Shown piece after piece: positions 48,650-60,442 of a stretch of 64,000 bases of DNA. The translations under genes and the position numbers were made by a program. The stretch's first letter is position 1, and each line of letters begins with the position of its first letter. Where the stretch lies: positions 1-64,000 of the forward strand of contig JACKEO010000021.1 in the NCBI GenBank assembly GCA_020632955.1, given 5' to 3'. Below the pieces are notes generated by a model. It made no database searches. It was not told where the DNA came from and worked only from the letters and a program-made list of their open reading frames with translations. This DNA comes from Alphaproteobacteria bacterium (GTDB lineage: Bacteria; Myxococcota_A; UBA796; GCA-2862545).

Positions 48650-48685
48650 CCCTGGCCCGGTCCGCCGGGCCGTCGACGGCCAGGG
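48650..48685 (+). promoter_or_regulatory. Leader hairpin before the helical-repeat/PBP operon
   Basis: CCCTGGCC (48650-48657) and GGCCAGGG (48678-48685) form an 8-base stem, with an inner CCCGG/CCGGG stem, ending 6 bases before the AGGGAAGGG of GTG 48704. It could affect translation start of the first gene or be a terminator-like block. Confidence 0.3.
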
Positions 48686-48703
48686 TCGTCCAGGGAAGGG
48701 TGC

Positions 48704-50236
48704 GTGGCAGGCAGGACCTACGACAAGCTGCTCCTGCTGGGCCTCGTGGCCATGTTCGCAGACGGCAGCCGTGGGCGTGCGACGCCGGTGGCCGCGTCGG
48801 CCCCGCCGCCCGTGCGCACCTGGCGGGATGCGCTCGCCGTCACCGTGGTGCCACCCTCGCCCCCGCGCCATCGCTGGCCGGCGGAGCTGGTGGGCCAGGT
48901 CACGCTCCAGGTGGAGCTCGCGCTCGCCGAGCTCGAGGGCGTGGTGCCCCGCGTGGCGGGCCAGGAGCTGCGTCCGGGCCTCCGCGACGCGGTCGTCCCC
49001 GGTGCACCGCCGTGGGTGGTCACGCTCGGCCTCGAGGCGCGCGACACGCGGCTGTCGGTGCGGGCCGAGCTGTGCGACCCGCAGGCCACCTGCTGGACCC
49101 AGGAGGTGGAGGCCCTCCAGGCTGCGCCCGAGGGGCCGCTCGTGTCGCTGGCGGGGTGGGTGGGCGCGCACCTGGGGCGGCCCGCCACCGCCGGCATGGG
49201 TGACCTCGCCCAGCGAGGCACGACCGATCCCTACGCCGCGCTGATCGGGGGCCGGTCTGCCGCGACCTGGCTCGGCCTGCTGCCGGGCCCCAGCCCCGAG
49301 GCGGAGGGCGATCCCCGACGGGACCCGATCGCCCGGGCCGTCCACCTCGACCCGCGCCTCACCGTGGGGTGGGTGGCGCTCGAGCGCAGCCGCCGCGACA
49401 GCCTGCAGCGCGAACCCGCGGCGCGCACCGTCCGGGCCCACTGGCCGAGGTCGGTGGTGGCGCTCGCGGACCACGCGGCGGAGCTGGCGGCGGCAGGCGA
49501 GGTCGAGCAGGCCTCGGCCGCGTGGCAGGAGGTGGGTCGGCGGGCGCGCGGCGATCCGCGCTTCGTCGTGCCGCGGATGCGGGTGGCGCTGGCCGTGGAG
49601 GAGCCCGCCCGTGCGCGGACCGCGCGCGCCGAGCTCGACGGTGCGTGGGTGGACGCGCCCGGGCTGGCCGAGGCGGAGGTGGCGCTCGCGGAGGCCCTCG
49701 GCACCGTCTCGGAGGCGCAGCTGGAGCGCTGGGCCCGCCTCGACACGGTGGACCCCGAGCCCGTGCGTCGCCGGGTGGACCTGCTGGCCCGCCAGGGCCG
49801 GGCGGCGGAGGCGCTCGAGCTCCTCCCGCAGCTTGCGGCGCGAGGGCGGCGGGAGCAGGCGGCGCGCCTGACCGTGGGCCTGGCGAGCAGCCTCGGGCGC
49901 TGGGAGGTGGCGGCGGCCGCGGCGCGCGAACTCGGCGCCGACGAGGCGGCGAGCAGGCTCTCGGCGGCGGGCGGGGATGCCGCCGATCTGCAGCTGCTGC
50001 AGGGCTCGGAGGCGCCCGAGGCGCGCCTGGTGCAGGCGGCACGCCTGGCGCGCCGGTCCCGGCCCGCCGAGGCGCGGGAGGTCCTCGCGGAGCTGCTCGT
50101 GAACGAGCCCTGGTGGCCGGAGGCCCTCGCCCTGGCCGCGGAGGTCTCGGAGGCCCTGGGGGATCACGCGGCCGCGGCCGAGGCCCGCAAGCAGCTCGCC
50201 TTCGCCGATCCCACCTTTCCGGGTGCCGCGTGGTGA
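48704..50236 (+). CDS. Secreted or membrane-anchored helical-repeat (TPR-like) protein
   Basis: 510 residues. GTG 48704 is preceded by AGGGAAGGG. Residues 8-22 (KLLLLGLVAMFAD) look like a short signal or anchor segment. The N-terminal half has a beta-rich domain with two Cys (CDPQATC). From about residue 200 the product is Ala/Arg/Glu-rich helix pairs (AAEALELLPQLAARG, RRSRPAEAREVLAELL), TPR-like. No specific family recognised. First gene of an operon that runs through a class A PBP, so a role in wall assembly scaffolding is plausible (inference). Its stop overlaps the next gene by four bases. Confidence 0.7.
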   Translation: MAGRTYDKLLLLGLVAMFADGSRGRATPVAASAPPPVRTWRDALAVTVVPPSPPRHRWPAELVGQVTLQVELALAELEGVVPRVAGQELRPGLRDAVVPGAPPWVVTLGLEARDTRLSVRAELCDPQATCWTQEVEALQAAPEGPLVSLAGWVGAHLGRPATAGMGDLAQRGTTDPYAALIGGRSAATWLGLLPGPSPEAEGDPRRDPIARAVHLDPRLTVGWVALERSRRDSLQREPAARTVRAHWPRSVVALADHAAELAAAGEVEQASAAWQEVGRRARGDPRFVVPRMRVALAVEEPARARTARAELDGAWVDAPGLAEAEVALAEALGTVSEAQLERWARLDTVDPEPVRRRVDLLARQGRAAEALELLPQLAARGRREQAARLTVGLASSLGRWEVAAAAARELGADEAASRLSAAGGDAADLQLLQGSEAPEARLVQAARLARRSRPAEAREVLAELLVNEPWWPEALALAAEVSEALGDHAAAAEARKQLAFADPTFPGAAW

Positions 50237-50727
50237 TGCTCCTCTGGCTCGTGCTCGCGGGCGCGCAGGAGGGCGTGCTGGCGCCCACGCTCGCCACCTG
50301 GGAGGCCAGCGTGCAGCGTGGCGGCGCCCTGCTCGACCGCGCCGAGCAGGCGCACGCCCGTCTCGCGGCGGCCCAGCAGGCCTGGGTCGCGGAGGGCTGC
50401 GTGGCGGCGCGCTGTCCGGTGGAACGGCGGGCCGAGCTGCTCGTGGCGGTGGAGGCGGGCGGCCACGCCGCGCGTGCCCTGGTGCAGGGCGCACGGGCGG
50501 AGCTGGGTCGGCTCGATCGCATGGCCGCCTTCCCCGCGGTGAGCGCGCTGCTCGACGCCACGCGGTCGCAGCGCGCGCAACGCCTGCACCTGCGGGCCGA
50601 CACCCTCGCCGAGGCCGTGGTGGTGCGGGCCGCGTGGACCACCCGCTTCGTGCTCCCGGCCACCCGGGGCATCCCGGCGGCGGCGCTGCCCTGCAGCACC
50701 GAGCCCGAGCTGGATCCGACGCCATGA
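50233..50727 (+). CDS. Small secreted helical protein, unknown function
   Basis: 164 residues from GTG 50233 (overlaps the previous stop; an in-frame ATG at 50236 is equally possible). Short hydrophobic start (MLLWLVLAGA) consistent with a signal peptide. The rest is helical: long Ala/Arg/Glu stretches (AEQAHARLAAAQQAWV) and two Cys pairs (GCVAARC; PCST). No family recognised. It sits between the helical-repeat gene and the class A PBP gene and overlaps both, so it is likely a partner of one of them. Confidence 0.62.
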   Translation: MMLLWLVLAGAQEGVLAPTLATWEASVQRGGALLDRAEQAHARLAAAQQAWVAEGCVAARCPVERRAELLVAVEAGGHAARALVQGARAELGRLDRMAAFPAVSALLDATRSQRAQRLHLRADTLAEAVVVRAAWTTRFVLPATRGIPAAALPCSTEPELDPTP

Positions 50728-53060
50728 TCCGTGGCTGGGCCTTCCTCGTGCTCCTGCTCGCGGTGCTGGTCCCTGCGGTCGAGCGCGTCCTCGTGGCCGA
50801 CGTGATCCCGGCGCTCGACGAGCGCCTCGCGGGGCTCCAGGACTGGCGTCCGCCCTCCGTGGTGCGCGTCCTCGACCGCCACGGGGCGCCGCTCGACGAG
50901 TTCTCCCTGGTCCGGCGCGTCTGGGTGCCGCTCGACGCGCTCCCCGACGCGGTGTGGCAGGCGGTCGTGGCGTCCGAGGACAGCCGCTACTTCGAGCACG
51001 TGGGCGTCGATCCGGTCGGCATCCTGCGCGCGGCGTGGGTCAACCTGCAGGCCGGCCGCATCGTGGAGGGTGGCAGCACGCTCACCCAGCAGCTCGTGAA
51101 GAACCTCGTGGTGGGCTCGGAGCGCTCGTACGGCCGCAAGCTGGAGGAGGCCCTGCTCGCCTGGCGCCTCGACCGCACGCTGGGCAAGCGCCGCGTGCTC
51201 GAGCTCTACCTCAACTACGTGTACCTGGGGTCCGGCAACTACGGCGTGGAGGCCGCCGCGCGCGACTACTTCGGGCACCCGGCGGCAGCGCTGGACGCGG
51301 CGGAGGCCGCCCTGCTGGCGGGCCTCATCCCGGCGCCGAGCGCCTACTCGCCCCGGCGCAACCCGGTGCTCGCGGCCTCGCGCCGGGGGATGGTGCTCGA
51401 CCGCATGGTCACGACCGGCGTGCTCGACGCCGCCTCGGCCGCGGCGGCGAAGGAGGAGCCGGTCGACCCTCCCCGGCGCGAGACCGGTCGCGAGGTGGGC
51501 ACGGCCTACATCACCGCCGTGCGCCGGGAGGTCAGGCGGCTGCTGGGCGACCAGCTGCCCTTCGAGGTGGGCCTCACGGTGCACACGCCCTACGACCCGG
51601 CGCTGCAGGCCATCGCGGAGGAGGCCGTCCGCAAGGCGGCCGCAGCGGTGGAGCGCCGACAGGGTCCTCGACGCTCCGGGCGCGTGCTGGCGAAGGGGGC
51701 GGCCGTGGACGCCTTCCTCGCGGAGGGCCGCGGCCTGCCGCGCGCCGGCGACGAGCTCGTGCGCCCGTCGGCAGGCGCCTGCTTCCCGGCCGTCCACCTG
51801 GAGGGGGACGCGCTGAGGGCGGGGCCCTTCCGCTACCGCATGGTCGGCGAGGCCTGGCGGGGACCGGTCTGGGACCCGGACGACGAGGCGCCGCGGCGCA
51901 CGCTGGGGCAGGCGCTGGAGCGCGGCGAGCTCCTCGAGGTCTGCCTGCGGGCGGACGGGCTGGTGGAGCCTGCCCCGCGACCGTGGGCGGAGGGGGCCGC
52001 GGTGGTGCTCGACACCGAGACCGCCGAGGTGGTGGCGCTCGTGGGCGGGCGGCAGGTGGCGCTGGAGGGCTTCCTCCGGGCCACGCAGGCGCGTCGGCAG
52101 GCCGGCAGCAGCTTCAAGCCCTACGTCTACGCCACCGCGCTCGCCGCGGGGCGTGGCCTCCTCGACACCGTGGTGGATGCGCCCATCGCGCTGCCCTCGG
52201 GCAACGGCGGCACCTGGTCGCCGCAGAACTACAGCGGCGGCTTCCGCGGCGCCCTGCCGCTGCGCAGCGCCTTCGCGGCGAGCCTCAACACCGTGGCGGT
52301 GCGTCTCATCCTCTCCACGGGCGCGCAGCGCGTGGCCACCCTCGCGCAGCGGGCCGGCATCCGCTCCACCCTGCGCGTCGATCCCACGCTCGCGCTGGGG
52401 TCGAGCGAGGTCACGGTGCTCGAGCACACGGCGGCGCTCGCCGGCATCGTGCGGGGTGGCGTGCCCCGCGCGCCGGTCTTCGTGCGGGCCCTCGAGGACA
52501 TGCTGGGGCGACCCGTGGGCACGGCGGGGGCCCGCGTGAACCTGCCGGGCGTCGATCTGGTGCTGCCGGGGGAGCCGGGCGTGCGCTTCCTGGAGGCCGG
52601 CGCCGCGTGGGAGACCGTGGAGCTGATGCTGGCCACGGTGCAGGAGGGCACGGGCCGCGCGGCGCGTCGTGCCGACGAGGAGCGTGGGGGGAAGACGGGC
52701 ACCTCCAGCGACTACACCGACGCCTGGTTCGTGGGGTTCACGCCCACCCACACCCTGTCGGTGTGGCTCGGCCAGGACTCGAACCAGACCCTCGGACCGG
52801 GCGAGACCGGGGGGCGCGCCGCGTTACCGGCGTGGATCCAGATCGCCGACGCGCTCCCGCCCGGACCCGCGTCGCTCCCGCGTCCGCCCGAGGTGGTGCC
52901 GGTGCCCTCCGCCGACCGCTGGTTGTCCGTGCGTCCCTCCCACGTGGGGCGTGATGTGCTCGTGGTGCCGGGCCTGTCGCCGCGCGTGCCGCTGCCGGCC
53001 TTCCCCACGCCGGTGCCGGCGGCCTGCCCGCCGGTCGCCGCCGAGGAGGGCGCGCCGTGA
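50724..53060 (+). CDS. Class A penicillin-binding protein (PBP1A-like)
   Basis: Bifunctional peptidoglycan synthase: glycan polymerase plus DD-transpeptidase. 778 residues with an N-terminal membrane anchor (AFLVLLLAVLVPAV). The glycosyltransferase domain (about 60-240) has catalytic Glu85 (SEDSRYFEHVGVDP), GGSTLTQQLVKNL and the region YLNYVYLGSGNYGVEAAA. The transpeptidase domain has SxxK Ser462-Lys465 (AGSSFKPY), the SxN region ASLNTVA, and KTG at 657-659 (GGKTGTSS). Standard motifs are all present. The C-terminus is Pro-rich. ATG 50724 and the tsaD start both overlap neighbours, so the operon is translationally coupled. Confidence 0.94.
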   Translation: MIRGWAFLVLLLAVLVPAVERVLVADVIPALDERLAGLQDWRPPSVVRVLDRHGAPLDEFSLVRRVWVPLDALPDAVWQAVVASEDSRYFEHVGVDPVGILRAAWVNLQAGRIVEGGSTLTQQLVKNLVVGSERSYGRKLEEALLAWRLDRTLGKRRVLELYLNYVYLGSGNYGVEAAARDYFGHPAAALDAAEAALLAGLIPAPSAYSPRRNPVLAASRRGMVLDRMVTTGVLDAASAAAAKEEPVDPPRRETGREVGTAYITAVRREVRRLLGDQLPFEVGLTVHTPYDPALQAIAEEAVRKAAAAVERRQGPRRSGRVLAKGAAVDAFLAEGRGLPRAGDELVRPSAGACFPAVHLEGDALRAGPFRYRMVGEAWRGPVWDPDDEAPRRTLGQALERGELLEVCLRADGLVEPAPRPWAEGAAVVLDTETAEVVALVGGRQVALEGFLRATQARRQAGSSFKPYVYATALAAGRGLLDTVVDAPIALPSGNGGTWSPQNYSGGFRGALPLRSAFAASLNTVAVRLILSTGAQRVATLAQRAGIRSTLRVDPTLALGSSEVTVLEHTAALAGIVRGGVPRAPVFVRALEDMLGRPVGTAGARVNLPGVDLVLPGEPGVRFLEAGAAWETVELMLATVQEGTGRAARRADEERGGKTGTSSDYTDAWFVGFTPTHTLSVWLGQDSNQTLGPGETGGRAALPAWIQIADALPPGPASLPRPPEVVPVPSADRWLSVRPSHVGRDVLVVPGLSPRVPLPAFPTPVPAACPPVAAEEGAP

Positions 53061-54037
53061 GCGACCTCCGCGTGGTGCTGGGGCTCGAGACCTCCTGCGA
53101 CGAGACGGCGGCTGCCGTGGTCGACCTGGACGGGATCCGCAGCGACGTCACCCACAGCCAGACCATCCACGACACCTACGGCGGCGTGGTGCCCGAGCTG
53201 GCGGCGCGTGCCCACGTCGAGAAGGTCAGCGCCACGGTGCGGGCCGCGCTCGCCCAGGCCGGCATCGCGCGCCCCGATGCGGTGGTGGCCACCGCCGGGC
53301 CGGGACTGGTGGGGGCGGTGCTCGTGGGCCTCTGCCAGGCCAAGGCGCTCGCGGCGGGCTGGGACGTGCCCTTCCTCGGCGTGAACCACCTGGAGGGCCA
53401 CCTGCTGTCGGCGCGCCTCGGCGACGATCCTCCGGACTTCCCCTTCCTGGCCCTGGTGGTGAGCGGGGGGCACACCACGCTGTACCGGGCCGACGGGGTG
53501 GGGGACTACACCGTGCTCGGGCAGACCGTGGACGACGCCGCTGGCGAGGCCTTCGACAAGGTCGCCCGCATGCTCGGCCTCGGGTACCCGGGCGGGCCGC
53601 GCGTCGACGCCCTCGCGGCACGGGGCGACCCGCAGGCCGTGGTGCTGCCGCGGCCGCTGCCCGGCGACCTCGACTTCTCCTTCAGCGGGCTGAAGACGGC
53701 GGTGCGCACCCACCTGCTGTCGGCGGATCGTCGCAGCCCGGAGGACGTGTGTGCGGGCTTCCAGGCGGCGGTGGTGGACTGCCTCGTCACCCGGGTGACG
53801 CAGGCAGCGGAGCGCACCGGCATCCCGCGGGTGGCCCTGGGCGGCGGCGTGGCGGCGAACCGCGGGCTGCGGGAGGGCCTGCGGGCCACCGGGCTGCTGG
53901 TGCACCTGCCCTCGCTGCGCCTCTGCACCGACAACGCCGCGATGATCGCCCACGCCGGCCTGCTCAGGCTGCGGGCCGGCCAGCGTGACGGCCTCGATCG
54001 CACCGCGCGTCCCCGCTGGCCGGTGGGCGCGCCGTGA
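53057..54037 (+). CDS. tsaD: tRNA N6-adenosine threonylcarbamoyltransferase TsaD
   Basis: Transfers the threonylcarbamoyl group to A37 of ANN-decoding tRNAs (t6A), with TsaB and TsaE. 326 residues, standard size. The start LGLETSCDETAAAVV, metal-binding His pair in VNHLEGHLLS, and ASKH/actin-like strand blocks VVSGGHTTLY and AGEAFDKVARMLGLGYPGGP are all present. GTG 53057 overlaps the PBP stop. An essential tRNA-modification gene inside a wall-synthesis operon is unusual but seen elsewhere. Confidence 0.96.
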   Translation: MSDLRVVLGLETSCDETAAAVVDLDGIRSDVTHSQTIHDTYGGVVPELAARAHVEKVSATVRAALAQAGIARPDAVVATAGPGLVGAVLVGLCQAKALAAGWDVPFLGVNHLEGHLLSARLGDDPPDFPFLALVVSGGHTTLYRADGVGDYTVLGQTVDDAAGEAFDKVARMLGLGYPGGPRVDALAARGDPQAVVLPRPLPGDLDFSFSGLKTAVRTHLLSADRRSPEDVCAGFQAAVVDCLVTRVTQAAERTGIPRVALGGGVAANRGLREGLRATGLLVHLPSLRLCTDNAAMIAHAGLLRLRAGQRDGLDRTARPRWPVGAP

Positions 54038-54858
54038 GCGACCGCACCGATCCGCGCAAGGTGCTCCCCGAGCTGCAGCGGCGCGCGGCGAAGCGCTTCG
54101 GGCAGCACTTCCTCGCCCGTCCCTCGGTGTGCACGCGGATGGTCCGCGTGGCCAAGGTGGCGCCGGGCGATCGCGTGCTCGAGATCGGGCCGGGCCTGGG
54201 CGTGCTCACGGAGCAGCTGCTCGAGGCGGGCGCGGAGGTCACGGCCATCGAGGTGGACGACGATCTGGCCGGGCACATCGGCCGCACCTTCCCCGCCGTG
54301 CGGCTGCTGCACACCGACGCCACCCGGGTGGACTGGGCCGAGGTGCTGCCGGGCGAGGGATGGAAGGTGGTGGCGAACCTGCCCTACAACGTGGGCACGG
54401 GGCTGGTGATGGACCTGGCGCGCCAGCACGGCCGCGTGGCCTCGCTCACGGTGATGCTGCAGGCCGAGGTGGTGGAGCGCCTGGTCGCGGAGGCGGGGTC
54501 ACGCACCTACGGCGCGGTCACCGTGGAGCTGGCGGCGCACGCCGAGGCGCGGGCCGTGTTCGCGATCCCGCCCGACGCCTTCGTGCCGCCGCCGAAGGTG
54601 CGATCGCTGGTGGCCCAGATCGACGTGCTGCCGGCCCCGCGCACGGGCGCCGTGGTGCCCGGGTGGCTGGATCGGGTGGTGCGGGCGGGCTTCGCCCAGC
54701 GTCGCAAGACCCTGAAGAACGCGCTCACGGCCGTGTTCGGCGCCGATCGAGCGACGTCCGCCCTGCAGAAGTCGGGGATCGACGGGGGCCTTCGGGCGGA
54801 GCGCCTGGACCTGTCCTCCTGGGTCGCGTTAAGCGAGGCCCTGCACGGGCCGACCTAG
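54034..54858 (+). CDS. rsmA: 16S rRNA dimethyladenosine transferase RsmA (KsgA)
   Basis: Dimethylates A1518 and A1519 of 16S rRNA during small-subunit assembly. 274 residues. SAM-binding blocks are FGQHFLARP, EIGPGLGVLT, VDDDLAGHI, and the catalytic NLPYNV; the C-terminal helical domain is present with FAQRRKTLKNAL. GTG 54034 overlaps the tsaD stop by four bases. It is followed after 27 bases by the PP2C gene. Confidence 0.96.
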   Translation: MSDRTDPRKVLPELQRRAAKRFGQHFLARPSVCTRMVRVAKVAPGDRVLEIGPGLGVLTEQLLEAGAEVTAIEVDDDLAGHIGRTFPAVRLLHTDATRVDWAEVLPGEGWKVVANLPYNVGTGLVMDLARQHGRVASLTVMLQAEVVERLVAEAGSRTYGAVTVELAAHAEARAVFAIPPDAFVPPPKVRSLVAQIDVLPAPRTGAVVPGWLDRVVRAGFAQRRKTLKNALTAVFGADRATSALQKSGIDGGLRAERLDLSSWVALSEALHGPT

Positions 54859-54885
54859 GGCCCGAGGGTCGTCCCTGGAGCACGG

Positions 54886-55638
54886 ATGCGCGTCGAGGCC
54901 ACGGGGATCACCGACGTCGGACTCAAGCGCGATCGCAACGAGGACGCCTTCCTGGTGAACGACGAGCTGCGTCTGTACGTGGTCGCCGACGGGATGGGCG
55001 GTCACGCGGGCGGTCAGCACGCCTCCGCCCTCGCGGTGAACACGGTGGAGGAGATGGTCGACACGATCGCGCTGTCGGCCTCCGAGGACGACGTGGACCC
55101 GGTCGACCACCTCAAGGCGGGGCTGGATCGCGCGGTGCGTCTGGCCGGCAAGCGCATCCACGACTTCGCGTCGGCCCACCCCGAGTTCCGGGGCATGGGC
55201 ACCACGATCGTGGTGGTGCTCGTGGTGGGCTCCAACGCCTTCGTGGCGCACGTGGGCGACAGCCGCGTCTACCTGGTGCGCGACGGCGCCATCGAGCAGG
55301 TCACCGACGACCACAGCCTCGTCGCCCAGTCCATCCGTGAGGGGGTGCTCACGGCCGAGGAGGCCCGCACCCACCGCATGCGCAACGTCATCACCCGTGC
55401 GCTGGGCTTCAACGCCGACGTCGAGGTCGACGTGCAGGTGCGTGCCGTCACCCGGGGCGATCGCTTCCTCCTCTGCTCCGACGGCCTGTCGGGCAAGCTG
55501 GAGGCCGACGAGATGCGGGAGCTGCTCGACGCCCACGAGCCCGCCGAGGCCACCCGCCAGCTGGTGGGCCTGGCCTGCGCGCGCGGCGGCGAGGACAACA
55601 TCACGGCCGTGCTGGTGCAGGTCGAGGACGCCGCGTGA
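54886..55638 (+). CDS. PP2C-family Ser/Thr protein phosphatase
   Basis: 250-residue soluble phosphatase of the Stp1/PphA type, the usual partner of Hanks-type kinases. Metal-binding motifs are DRNEDAF, ADGMGGHAGG, GDSRVYLVR, CSDGLSG and GGEDNIT. No kinase gene is present in the window. ATG 54886 lies 27 bases after rsmA. It overlaps the M23 gene (GTGA), suggesting that phosphorylation may control the wall enzymes of this operon; that link is inference. Confidence 0.94.
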   Translation: MRVEATGITDVGLKRDRNEDAFLVNDELRLYVVADGMGGHAGGQHASALAVNTVEEMVDTIALSASEDDVDPVDHLKAGLDRAVRLAGKRIHDFASAHPEFRGMGTTIVVVLVVGSNAFVAHVGDSRVYLVRDGAIEQVTDDHSLVAQSIREGVLTAEEARTHRMRNVITRALGFNADVEVDVQVRAVTRGDRFLLCSDGLSGKLEADEMRELLDAHEPAEATRQLVGLACARGGEDNITAVLVQVEDAA

Positions 55639-56666
55639 GGCGCACGCCGCCCCCGCCGCGCGATCCGCGCATGGAGCGCCGGGACGGCGCGGATCCGGTG
55701 GGCCCGTCCACCATCCTGGTGGTGCCGTCGGCGCCCCACCCCGTGCGCCACCACCTGCCGCTCGTGCCGGTGGGGGGGCGCTACACGGTGGCCGTGGGCG
55801 TGGTGGCCGGGGTGCTGCTGGCCGCCGTCCTCCTCCTGTGGCCCCGGGCCACGGCCTACCCGGCCCTGCTCGAGCAGAACCTGGCGCTGAAGACCGAGCT
55901 GCAGGCCATCCAGCACCGCATGGACGAGGTGGACCGCATCACCGAGCGCCTGCGGGTCTACGACGCGCAGCTCCGCAGCCTCACCGAGGCCAAGGGCCCC
56001 CACGGCCCGCTCCCTCCCACCGAGGTGATGAGCAACGGCAGCCTGCTCGAGCACTACCAGGACCTCGAGGACGACGTGCGCACCGGCGCCTCCGTGCTCG
56101 CCGCCGAGGACGTGCTCGAGTCGCCCGACCTGGCGCCCCTGATCGCGCGACCCGCCGCCGGCTGGGCACGTGGGGTGGCCGACCGCGTCGACGACTTCGT
56201 CGACCTCTGGGAGCTGTCGGAGGCCGAGCTCGCCGCGCTGATGGCCGACGTCGAGACCCTGGGGGCCATCCAGCGGGCGCTGCCCCAGGCCTGGCCGGCC
56301 GAGGGACGCCTCACCTCGGGGTACGGCTGGCGACGCGATCCGCTGCGCCGCTACACCAAGTTCCACTCGGGCATCGACATCGCGAACAGCACCGGCACCT
56401 CGCTGCACGCGGTGGCCGACGGGGTGGTGGTCACCTCCCGCTACCAGAACGGGTACGGGAACGTGGTCGAGATCGACCACGGCTTCGGCATCGTCACCAA
56501 GTACGCCCACTGCAGCCGCCGGCGCGTGCGCGAGGGCGACGTGGTGGAGGAGGGCGACCTGGTGGCCATCATGGGCAGCACGGGCCGCTCCACGGGGCCC
56601 CACGTGCACTTCGAGCTGCGCATCGACGGCAACGCACAGGACCCGCTGCGCTACCTGCCCCGTTAG
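55635..56666 (+). CDS. M23 peptidase, murein hydrolase/activator with one membrane anchor
   Basis: 343 residues. The GTG 55635 start is coupled to the PP2C stop. A membrane segment at about 50-70 (GVVAGVLLAAVLLLWP) is followed by a coiled-coil stretch (LEQNLALKTELQAIQHRMDE) and a C-terminal M23 domain with complete zinc ligands: His244 and Asp248 (HSGIDI) and His323-Val-His325 (HVHFE). The layout matches periplasmic M23 endopeptidases or activators of the NlpD/EnvC/MepM class. Active-site conservation predicts real endopeptidase activity, unlike the M23-like domain in the protein encoded at 690-4457. Last gene of the operon begun at 48704. Confidence 0.9.
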   Translation: MRRTPPPPRDPRMERRDGADPVGPSTILVVPSAPHPVRHHLPLVPVGGRYTVAVGVVAGVLLAAVLLLWPRATAYPALLEQNLALKTELQAIQHRMDEVDRITERLRVYDAQLRSLTEAKGPHGPLPPTEVMSNGSLLEHYQDLEDDVRTGASVLAAEDVLESPDLAPLIARPAAGWARGVADRVDDFVDLWELSEAELAALMADVETLGAIQRALPQAWPAEGRLTSGYGWRRDPLRRYTKFHSGIDIANSTGTSLHAVADGVVVTSRYQNGYGNVVEIDHGFGIVTKYAHCSRRRVREGDVVEEGDLVAIMGSTGRSTGPHVHFELRIDGNAQDPLRYLPR

Positions 56667-56788
56667 ACGGGGCCGACCTCGCCGGGCCGCGTCCCGGTCA
56701 ACTTCCCGCCTGGGCGCTTGCCGCCCCCGGGGCGGGTGACGAGATCGGGCGTTCGTCGCGCCTGGCCCCCTCTGGAGAGCGGTCCGTC

Positions 56789-59539
<2,751 letters not shown>

Positions 59540-59567
59540 GCCGGGCGCCCGAGCCACGGGGGGCGAG

Positions 59568-60179
59568 ATGACCGCCTGGGAGCGTCCGATCCTGTCGCGC
59601 TACCTGGACCCGCTCGAGCTGGTCTGGCTGGCCACGGCGCGTCGGCTCGGCATCACCCTGCGCCGCGACCCGTCCATCTTCTCGCGCACCGACGGCAGCG
59701 GGATGCTCTGGCTGGGTCCTCGCGACGACCTCGATCCCGACGACACCCTCTGCCAGATGCTGCTCCACGAGCTCTGCCACTGGGTCACGAACGGGGTGGA
59801 CTCCTTCCACGCGGAGGACTGGGGCTTCCCGCTCACCGACGCCGACGACCCGCGCGAGCACGCCTGCCTGCGTCTGCAGGCCTGGCTGGCCGACCGCCAC
59901 GGCCTGCGGGGCATGCTCGGCCCCACCGGCCAGTACCGCGCCTACTTCGACCGCATCCCCGCCGATCCGCTCGCACCGCTCGACGACACCGCCCTCGAGG
60001 CCGACATCGTGGCCCGCGCCGCCGTGGCCATCGCCACGGTGCAGCAGCCGCCCTTCTGGCCGGTGCTCGACGAGGCCCTCGCGGCCACGGCCGCGCTGCG
60101 TGCCACCGTGCGGCCCTTCCTCGCGGCCTACGCCACCGAGCTCGACGACGACCCGCTCCCCAGCCTGTGGAGCCGCTGA
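59568..60179 (+). CDS. Uncharacterised HEXXH protein (putative metallopeptidase)
   Basis: 203 residues from ATG 59568 (GGGGCG upstream, weak). Contains His67-Glu68-Leu-Cys-His71 in QMLLHELCHWVTNGVDSF, a zinc-peptidase-type HEXXH, with a further Asp/Glu-rich region downstream (HAEDWGFPLTDADD) that might give the third ligand. Small, soluble, no signal peptide. I do not recognise a named family. It lies between secA and the rpsB cluster in the same direction. Confidence 0.7.
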   Translation: MTAWERPILSRYLDPLELVWLATARRLGITLRRDPSIFSRTDGSGMLWLGPRDDLDPDDTLCQMLLHELCHWVTNGVDSFHAEDWGFPLTDADDPREHACLRLQAWLADRHGLRGMLGPTGQYRAYFDRIPADPLAPLDDTALEADIVARAAVAIATVQQPPFWPVLDEALAATAALRATVRPFLAAYATELDDDPLPSLWSR

Positions 60180-60215
60180 CCTCCGGTGTGCGGCCCCGGC
60201 CGGGCCTCGTGGGCC

Positions 60216-60244
60216 TTGATCGCCGGCCGCTGCCGCAGTAGGTG
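60216..60244 (+). promoter_or_regulatory. Promoter candidate upstream of rpsB
   Basis: TTGATC (60216-60221), 17-base spacer and TAGGTG (60239-60244) in the 263-base gap before rpsB. The remaining 200-base leader holds no recognised S2-binding site or terminator, only GC-rich sequence; a long leader is usual for ribosomal operons that are self-regulated. Confidence 0.5.
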
Positions 60245-60442
60245 CGCCCGGCTCGGGGTCGATGGTCGGCGCCGGGTCACTCCGCACACCGGATCCTGCG
60301 CGCGGTCCTCGGTGCCCACTCCAAGGGGAGGGGTCGGACCTCGACACCGGTGGACGTCCAACCAAACATGCGTCGCCTGGCCCGGAGGGGCCTGCCCGAG
60401 CGGGCGAGGACGACGCGGGCGCCCAGCGCCCGAAGGACCCCC

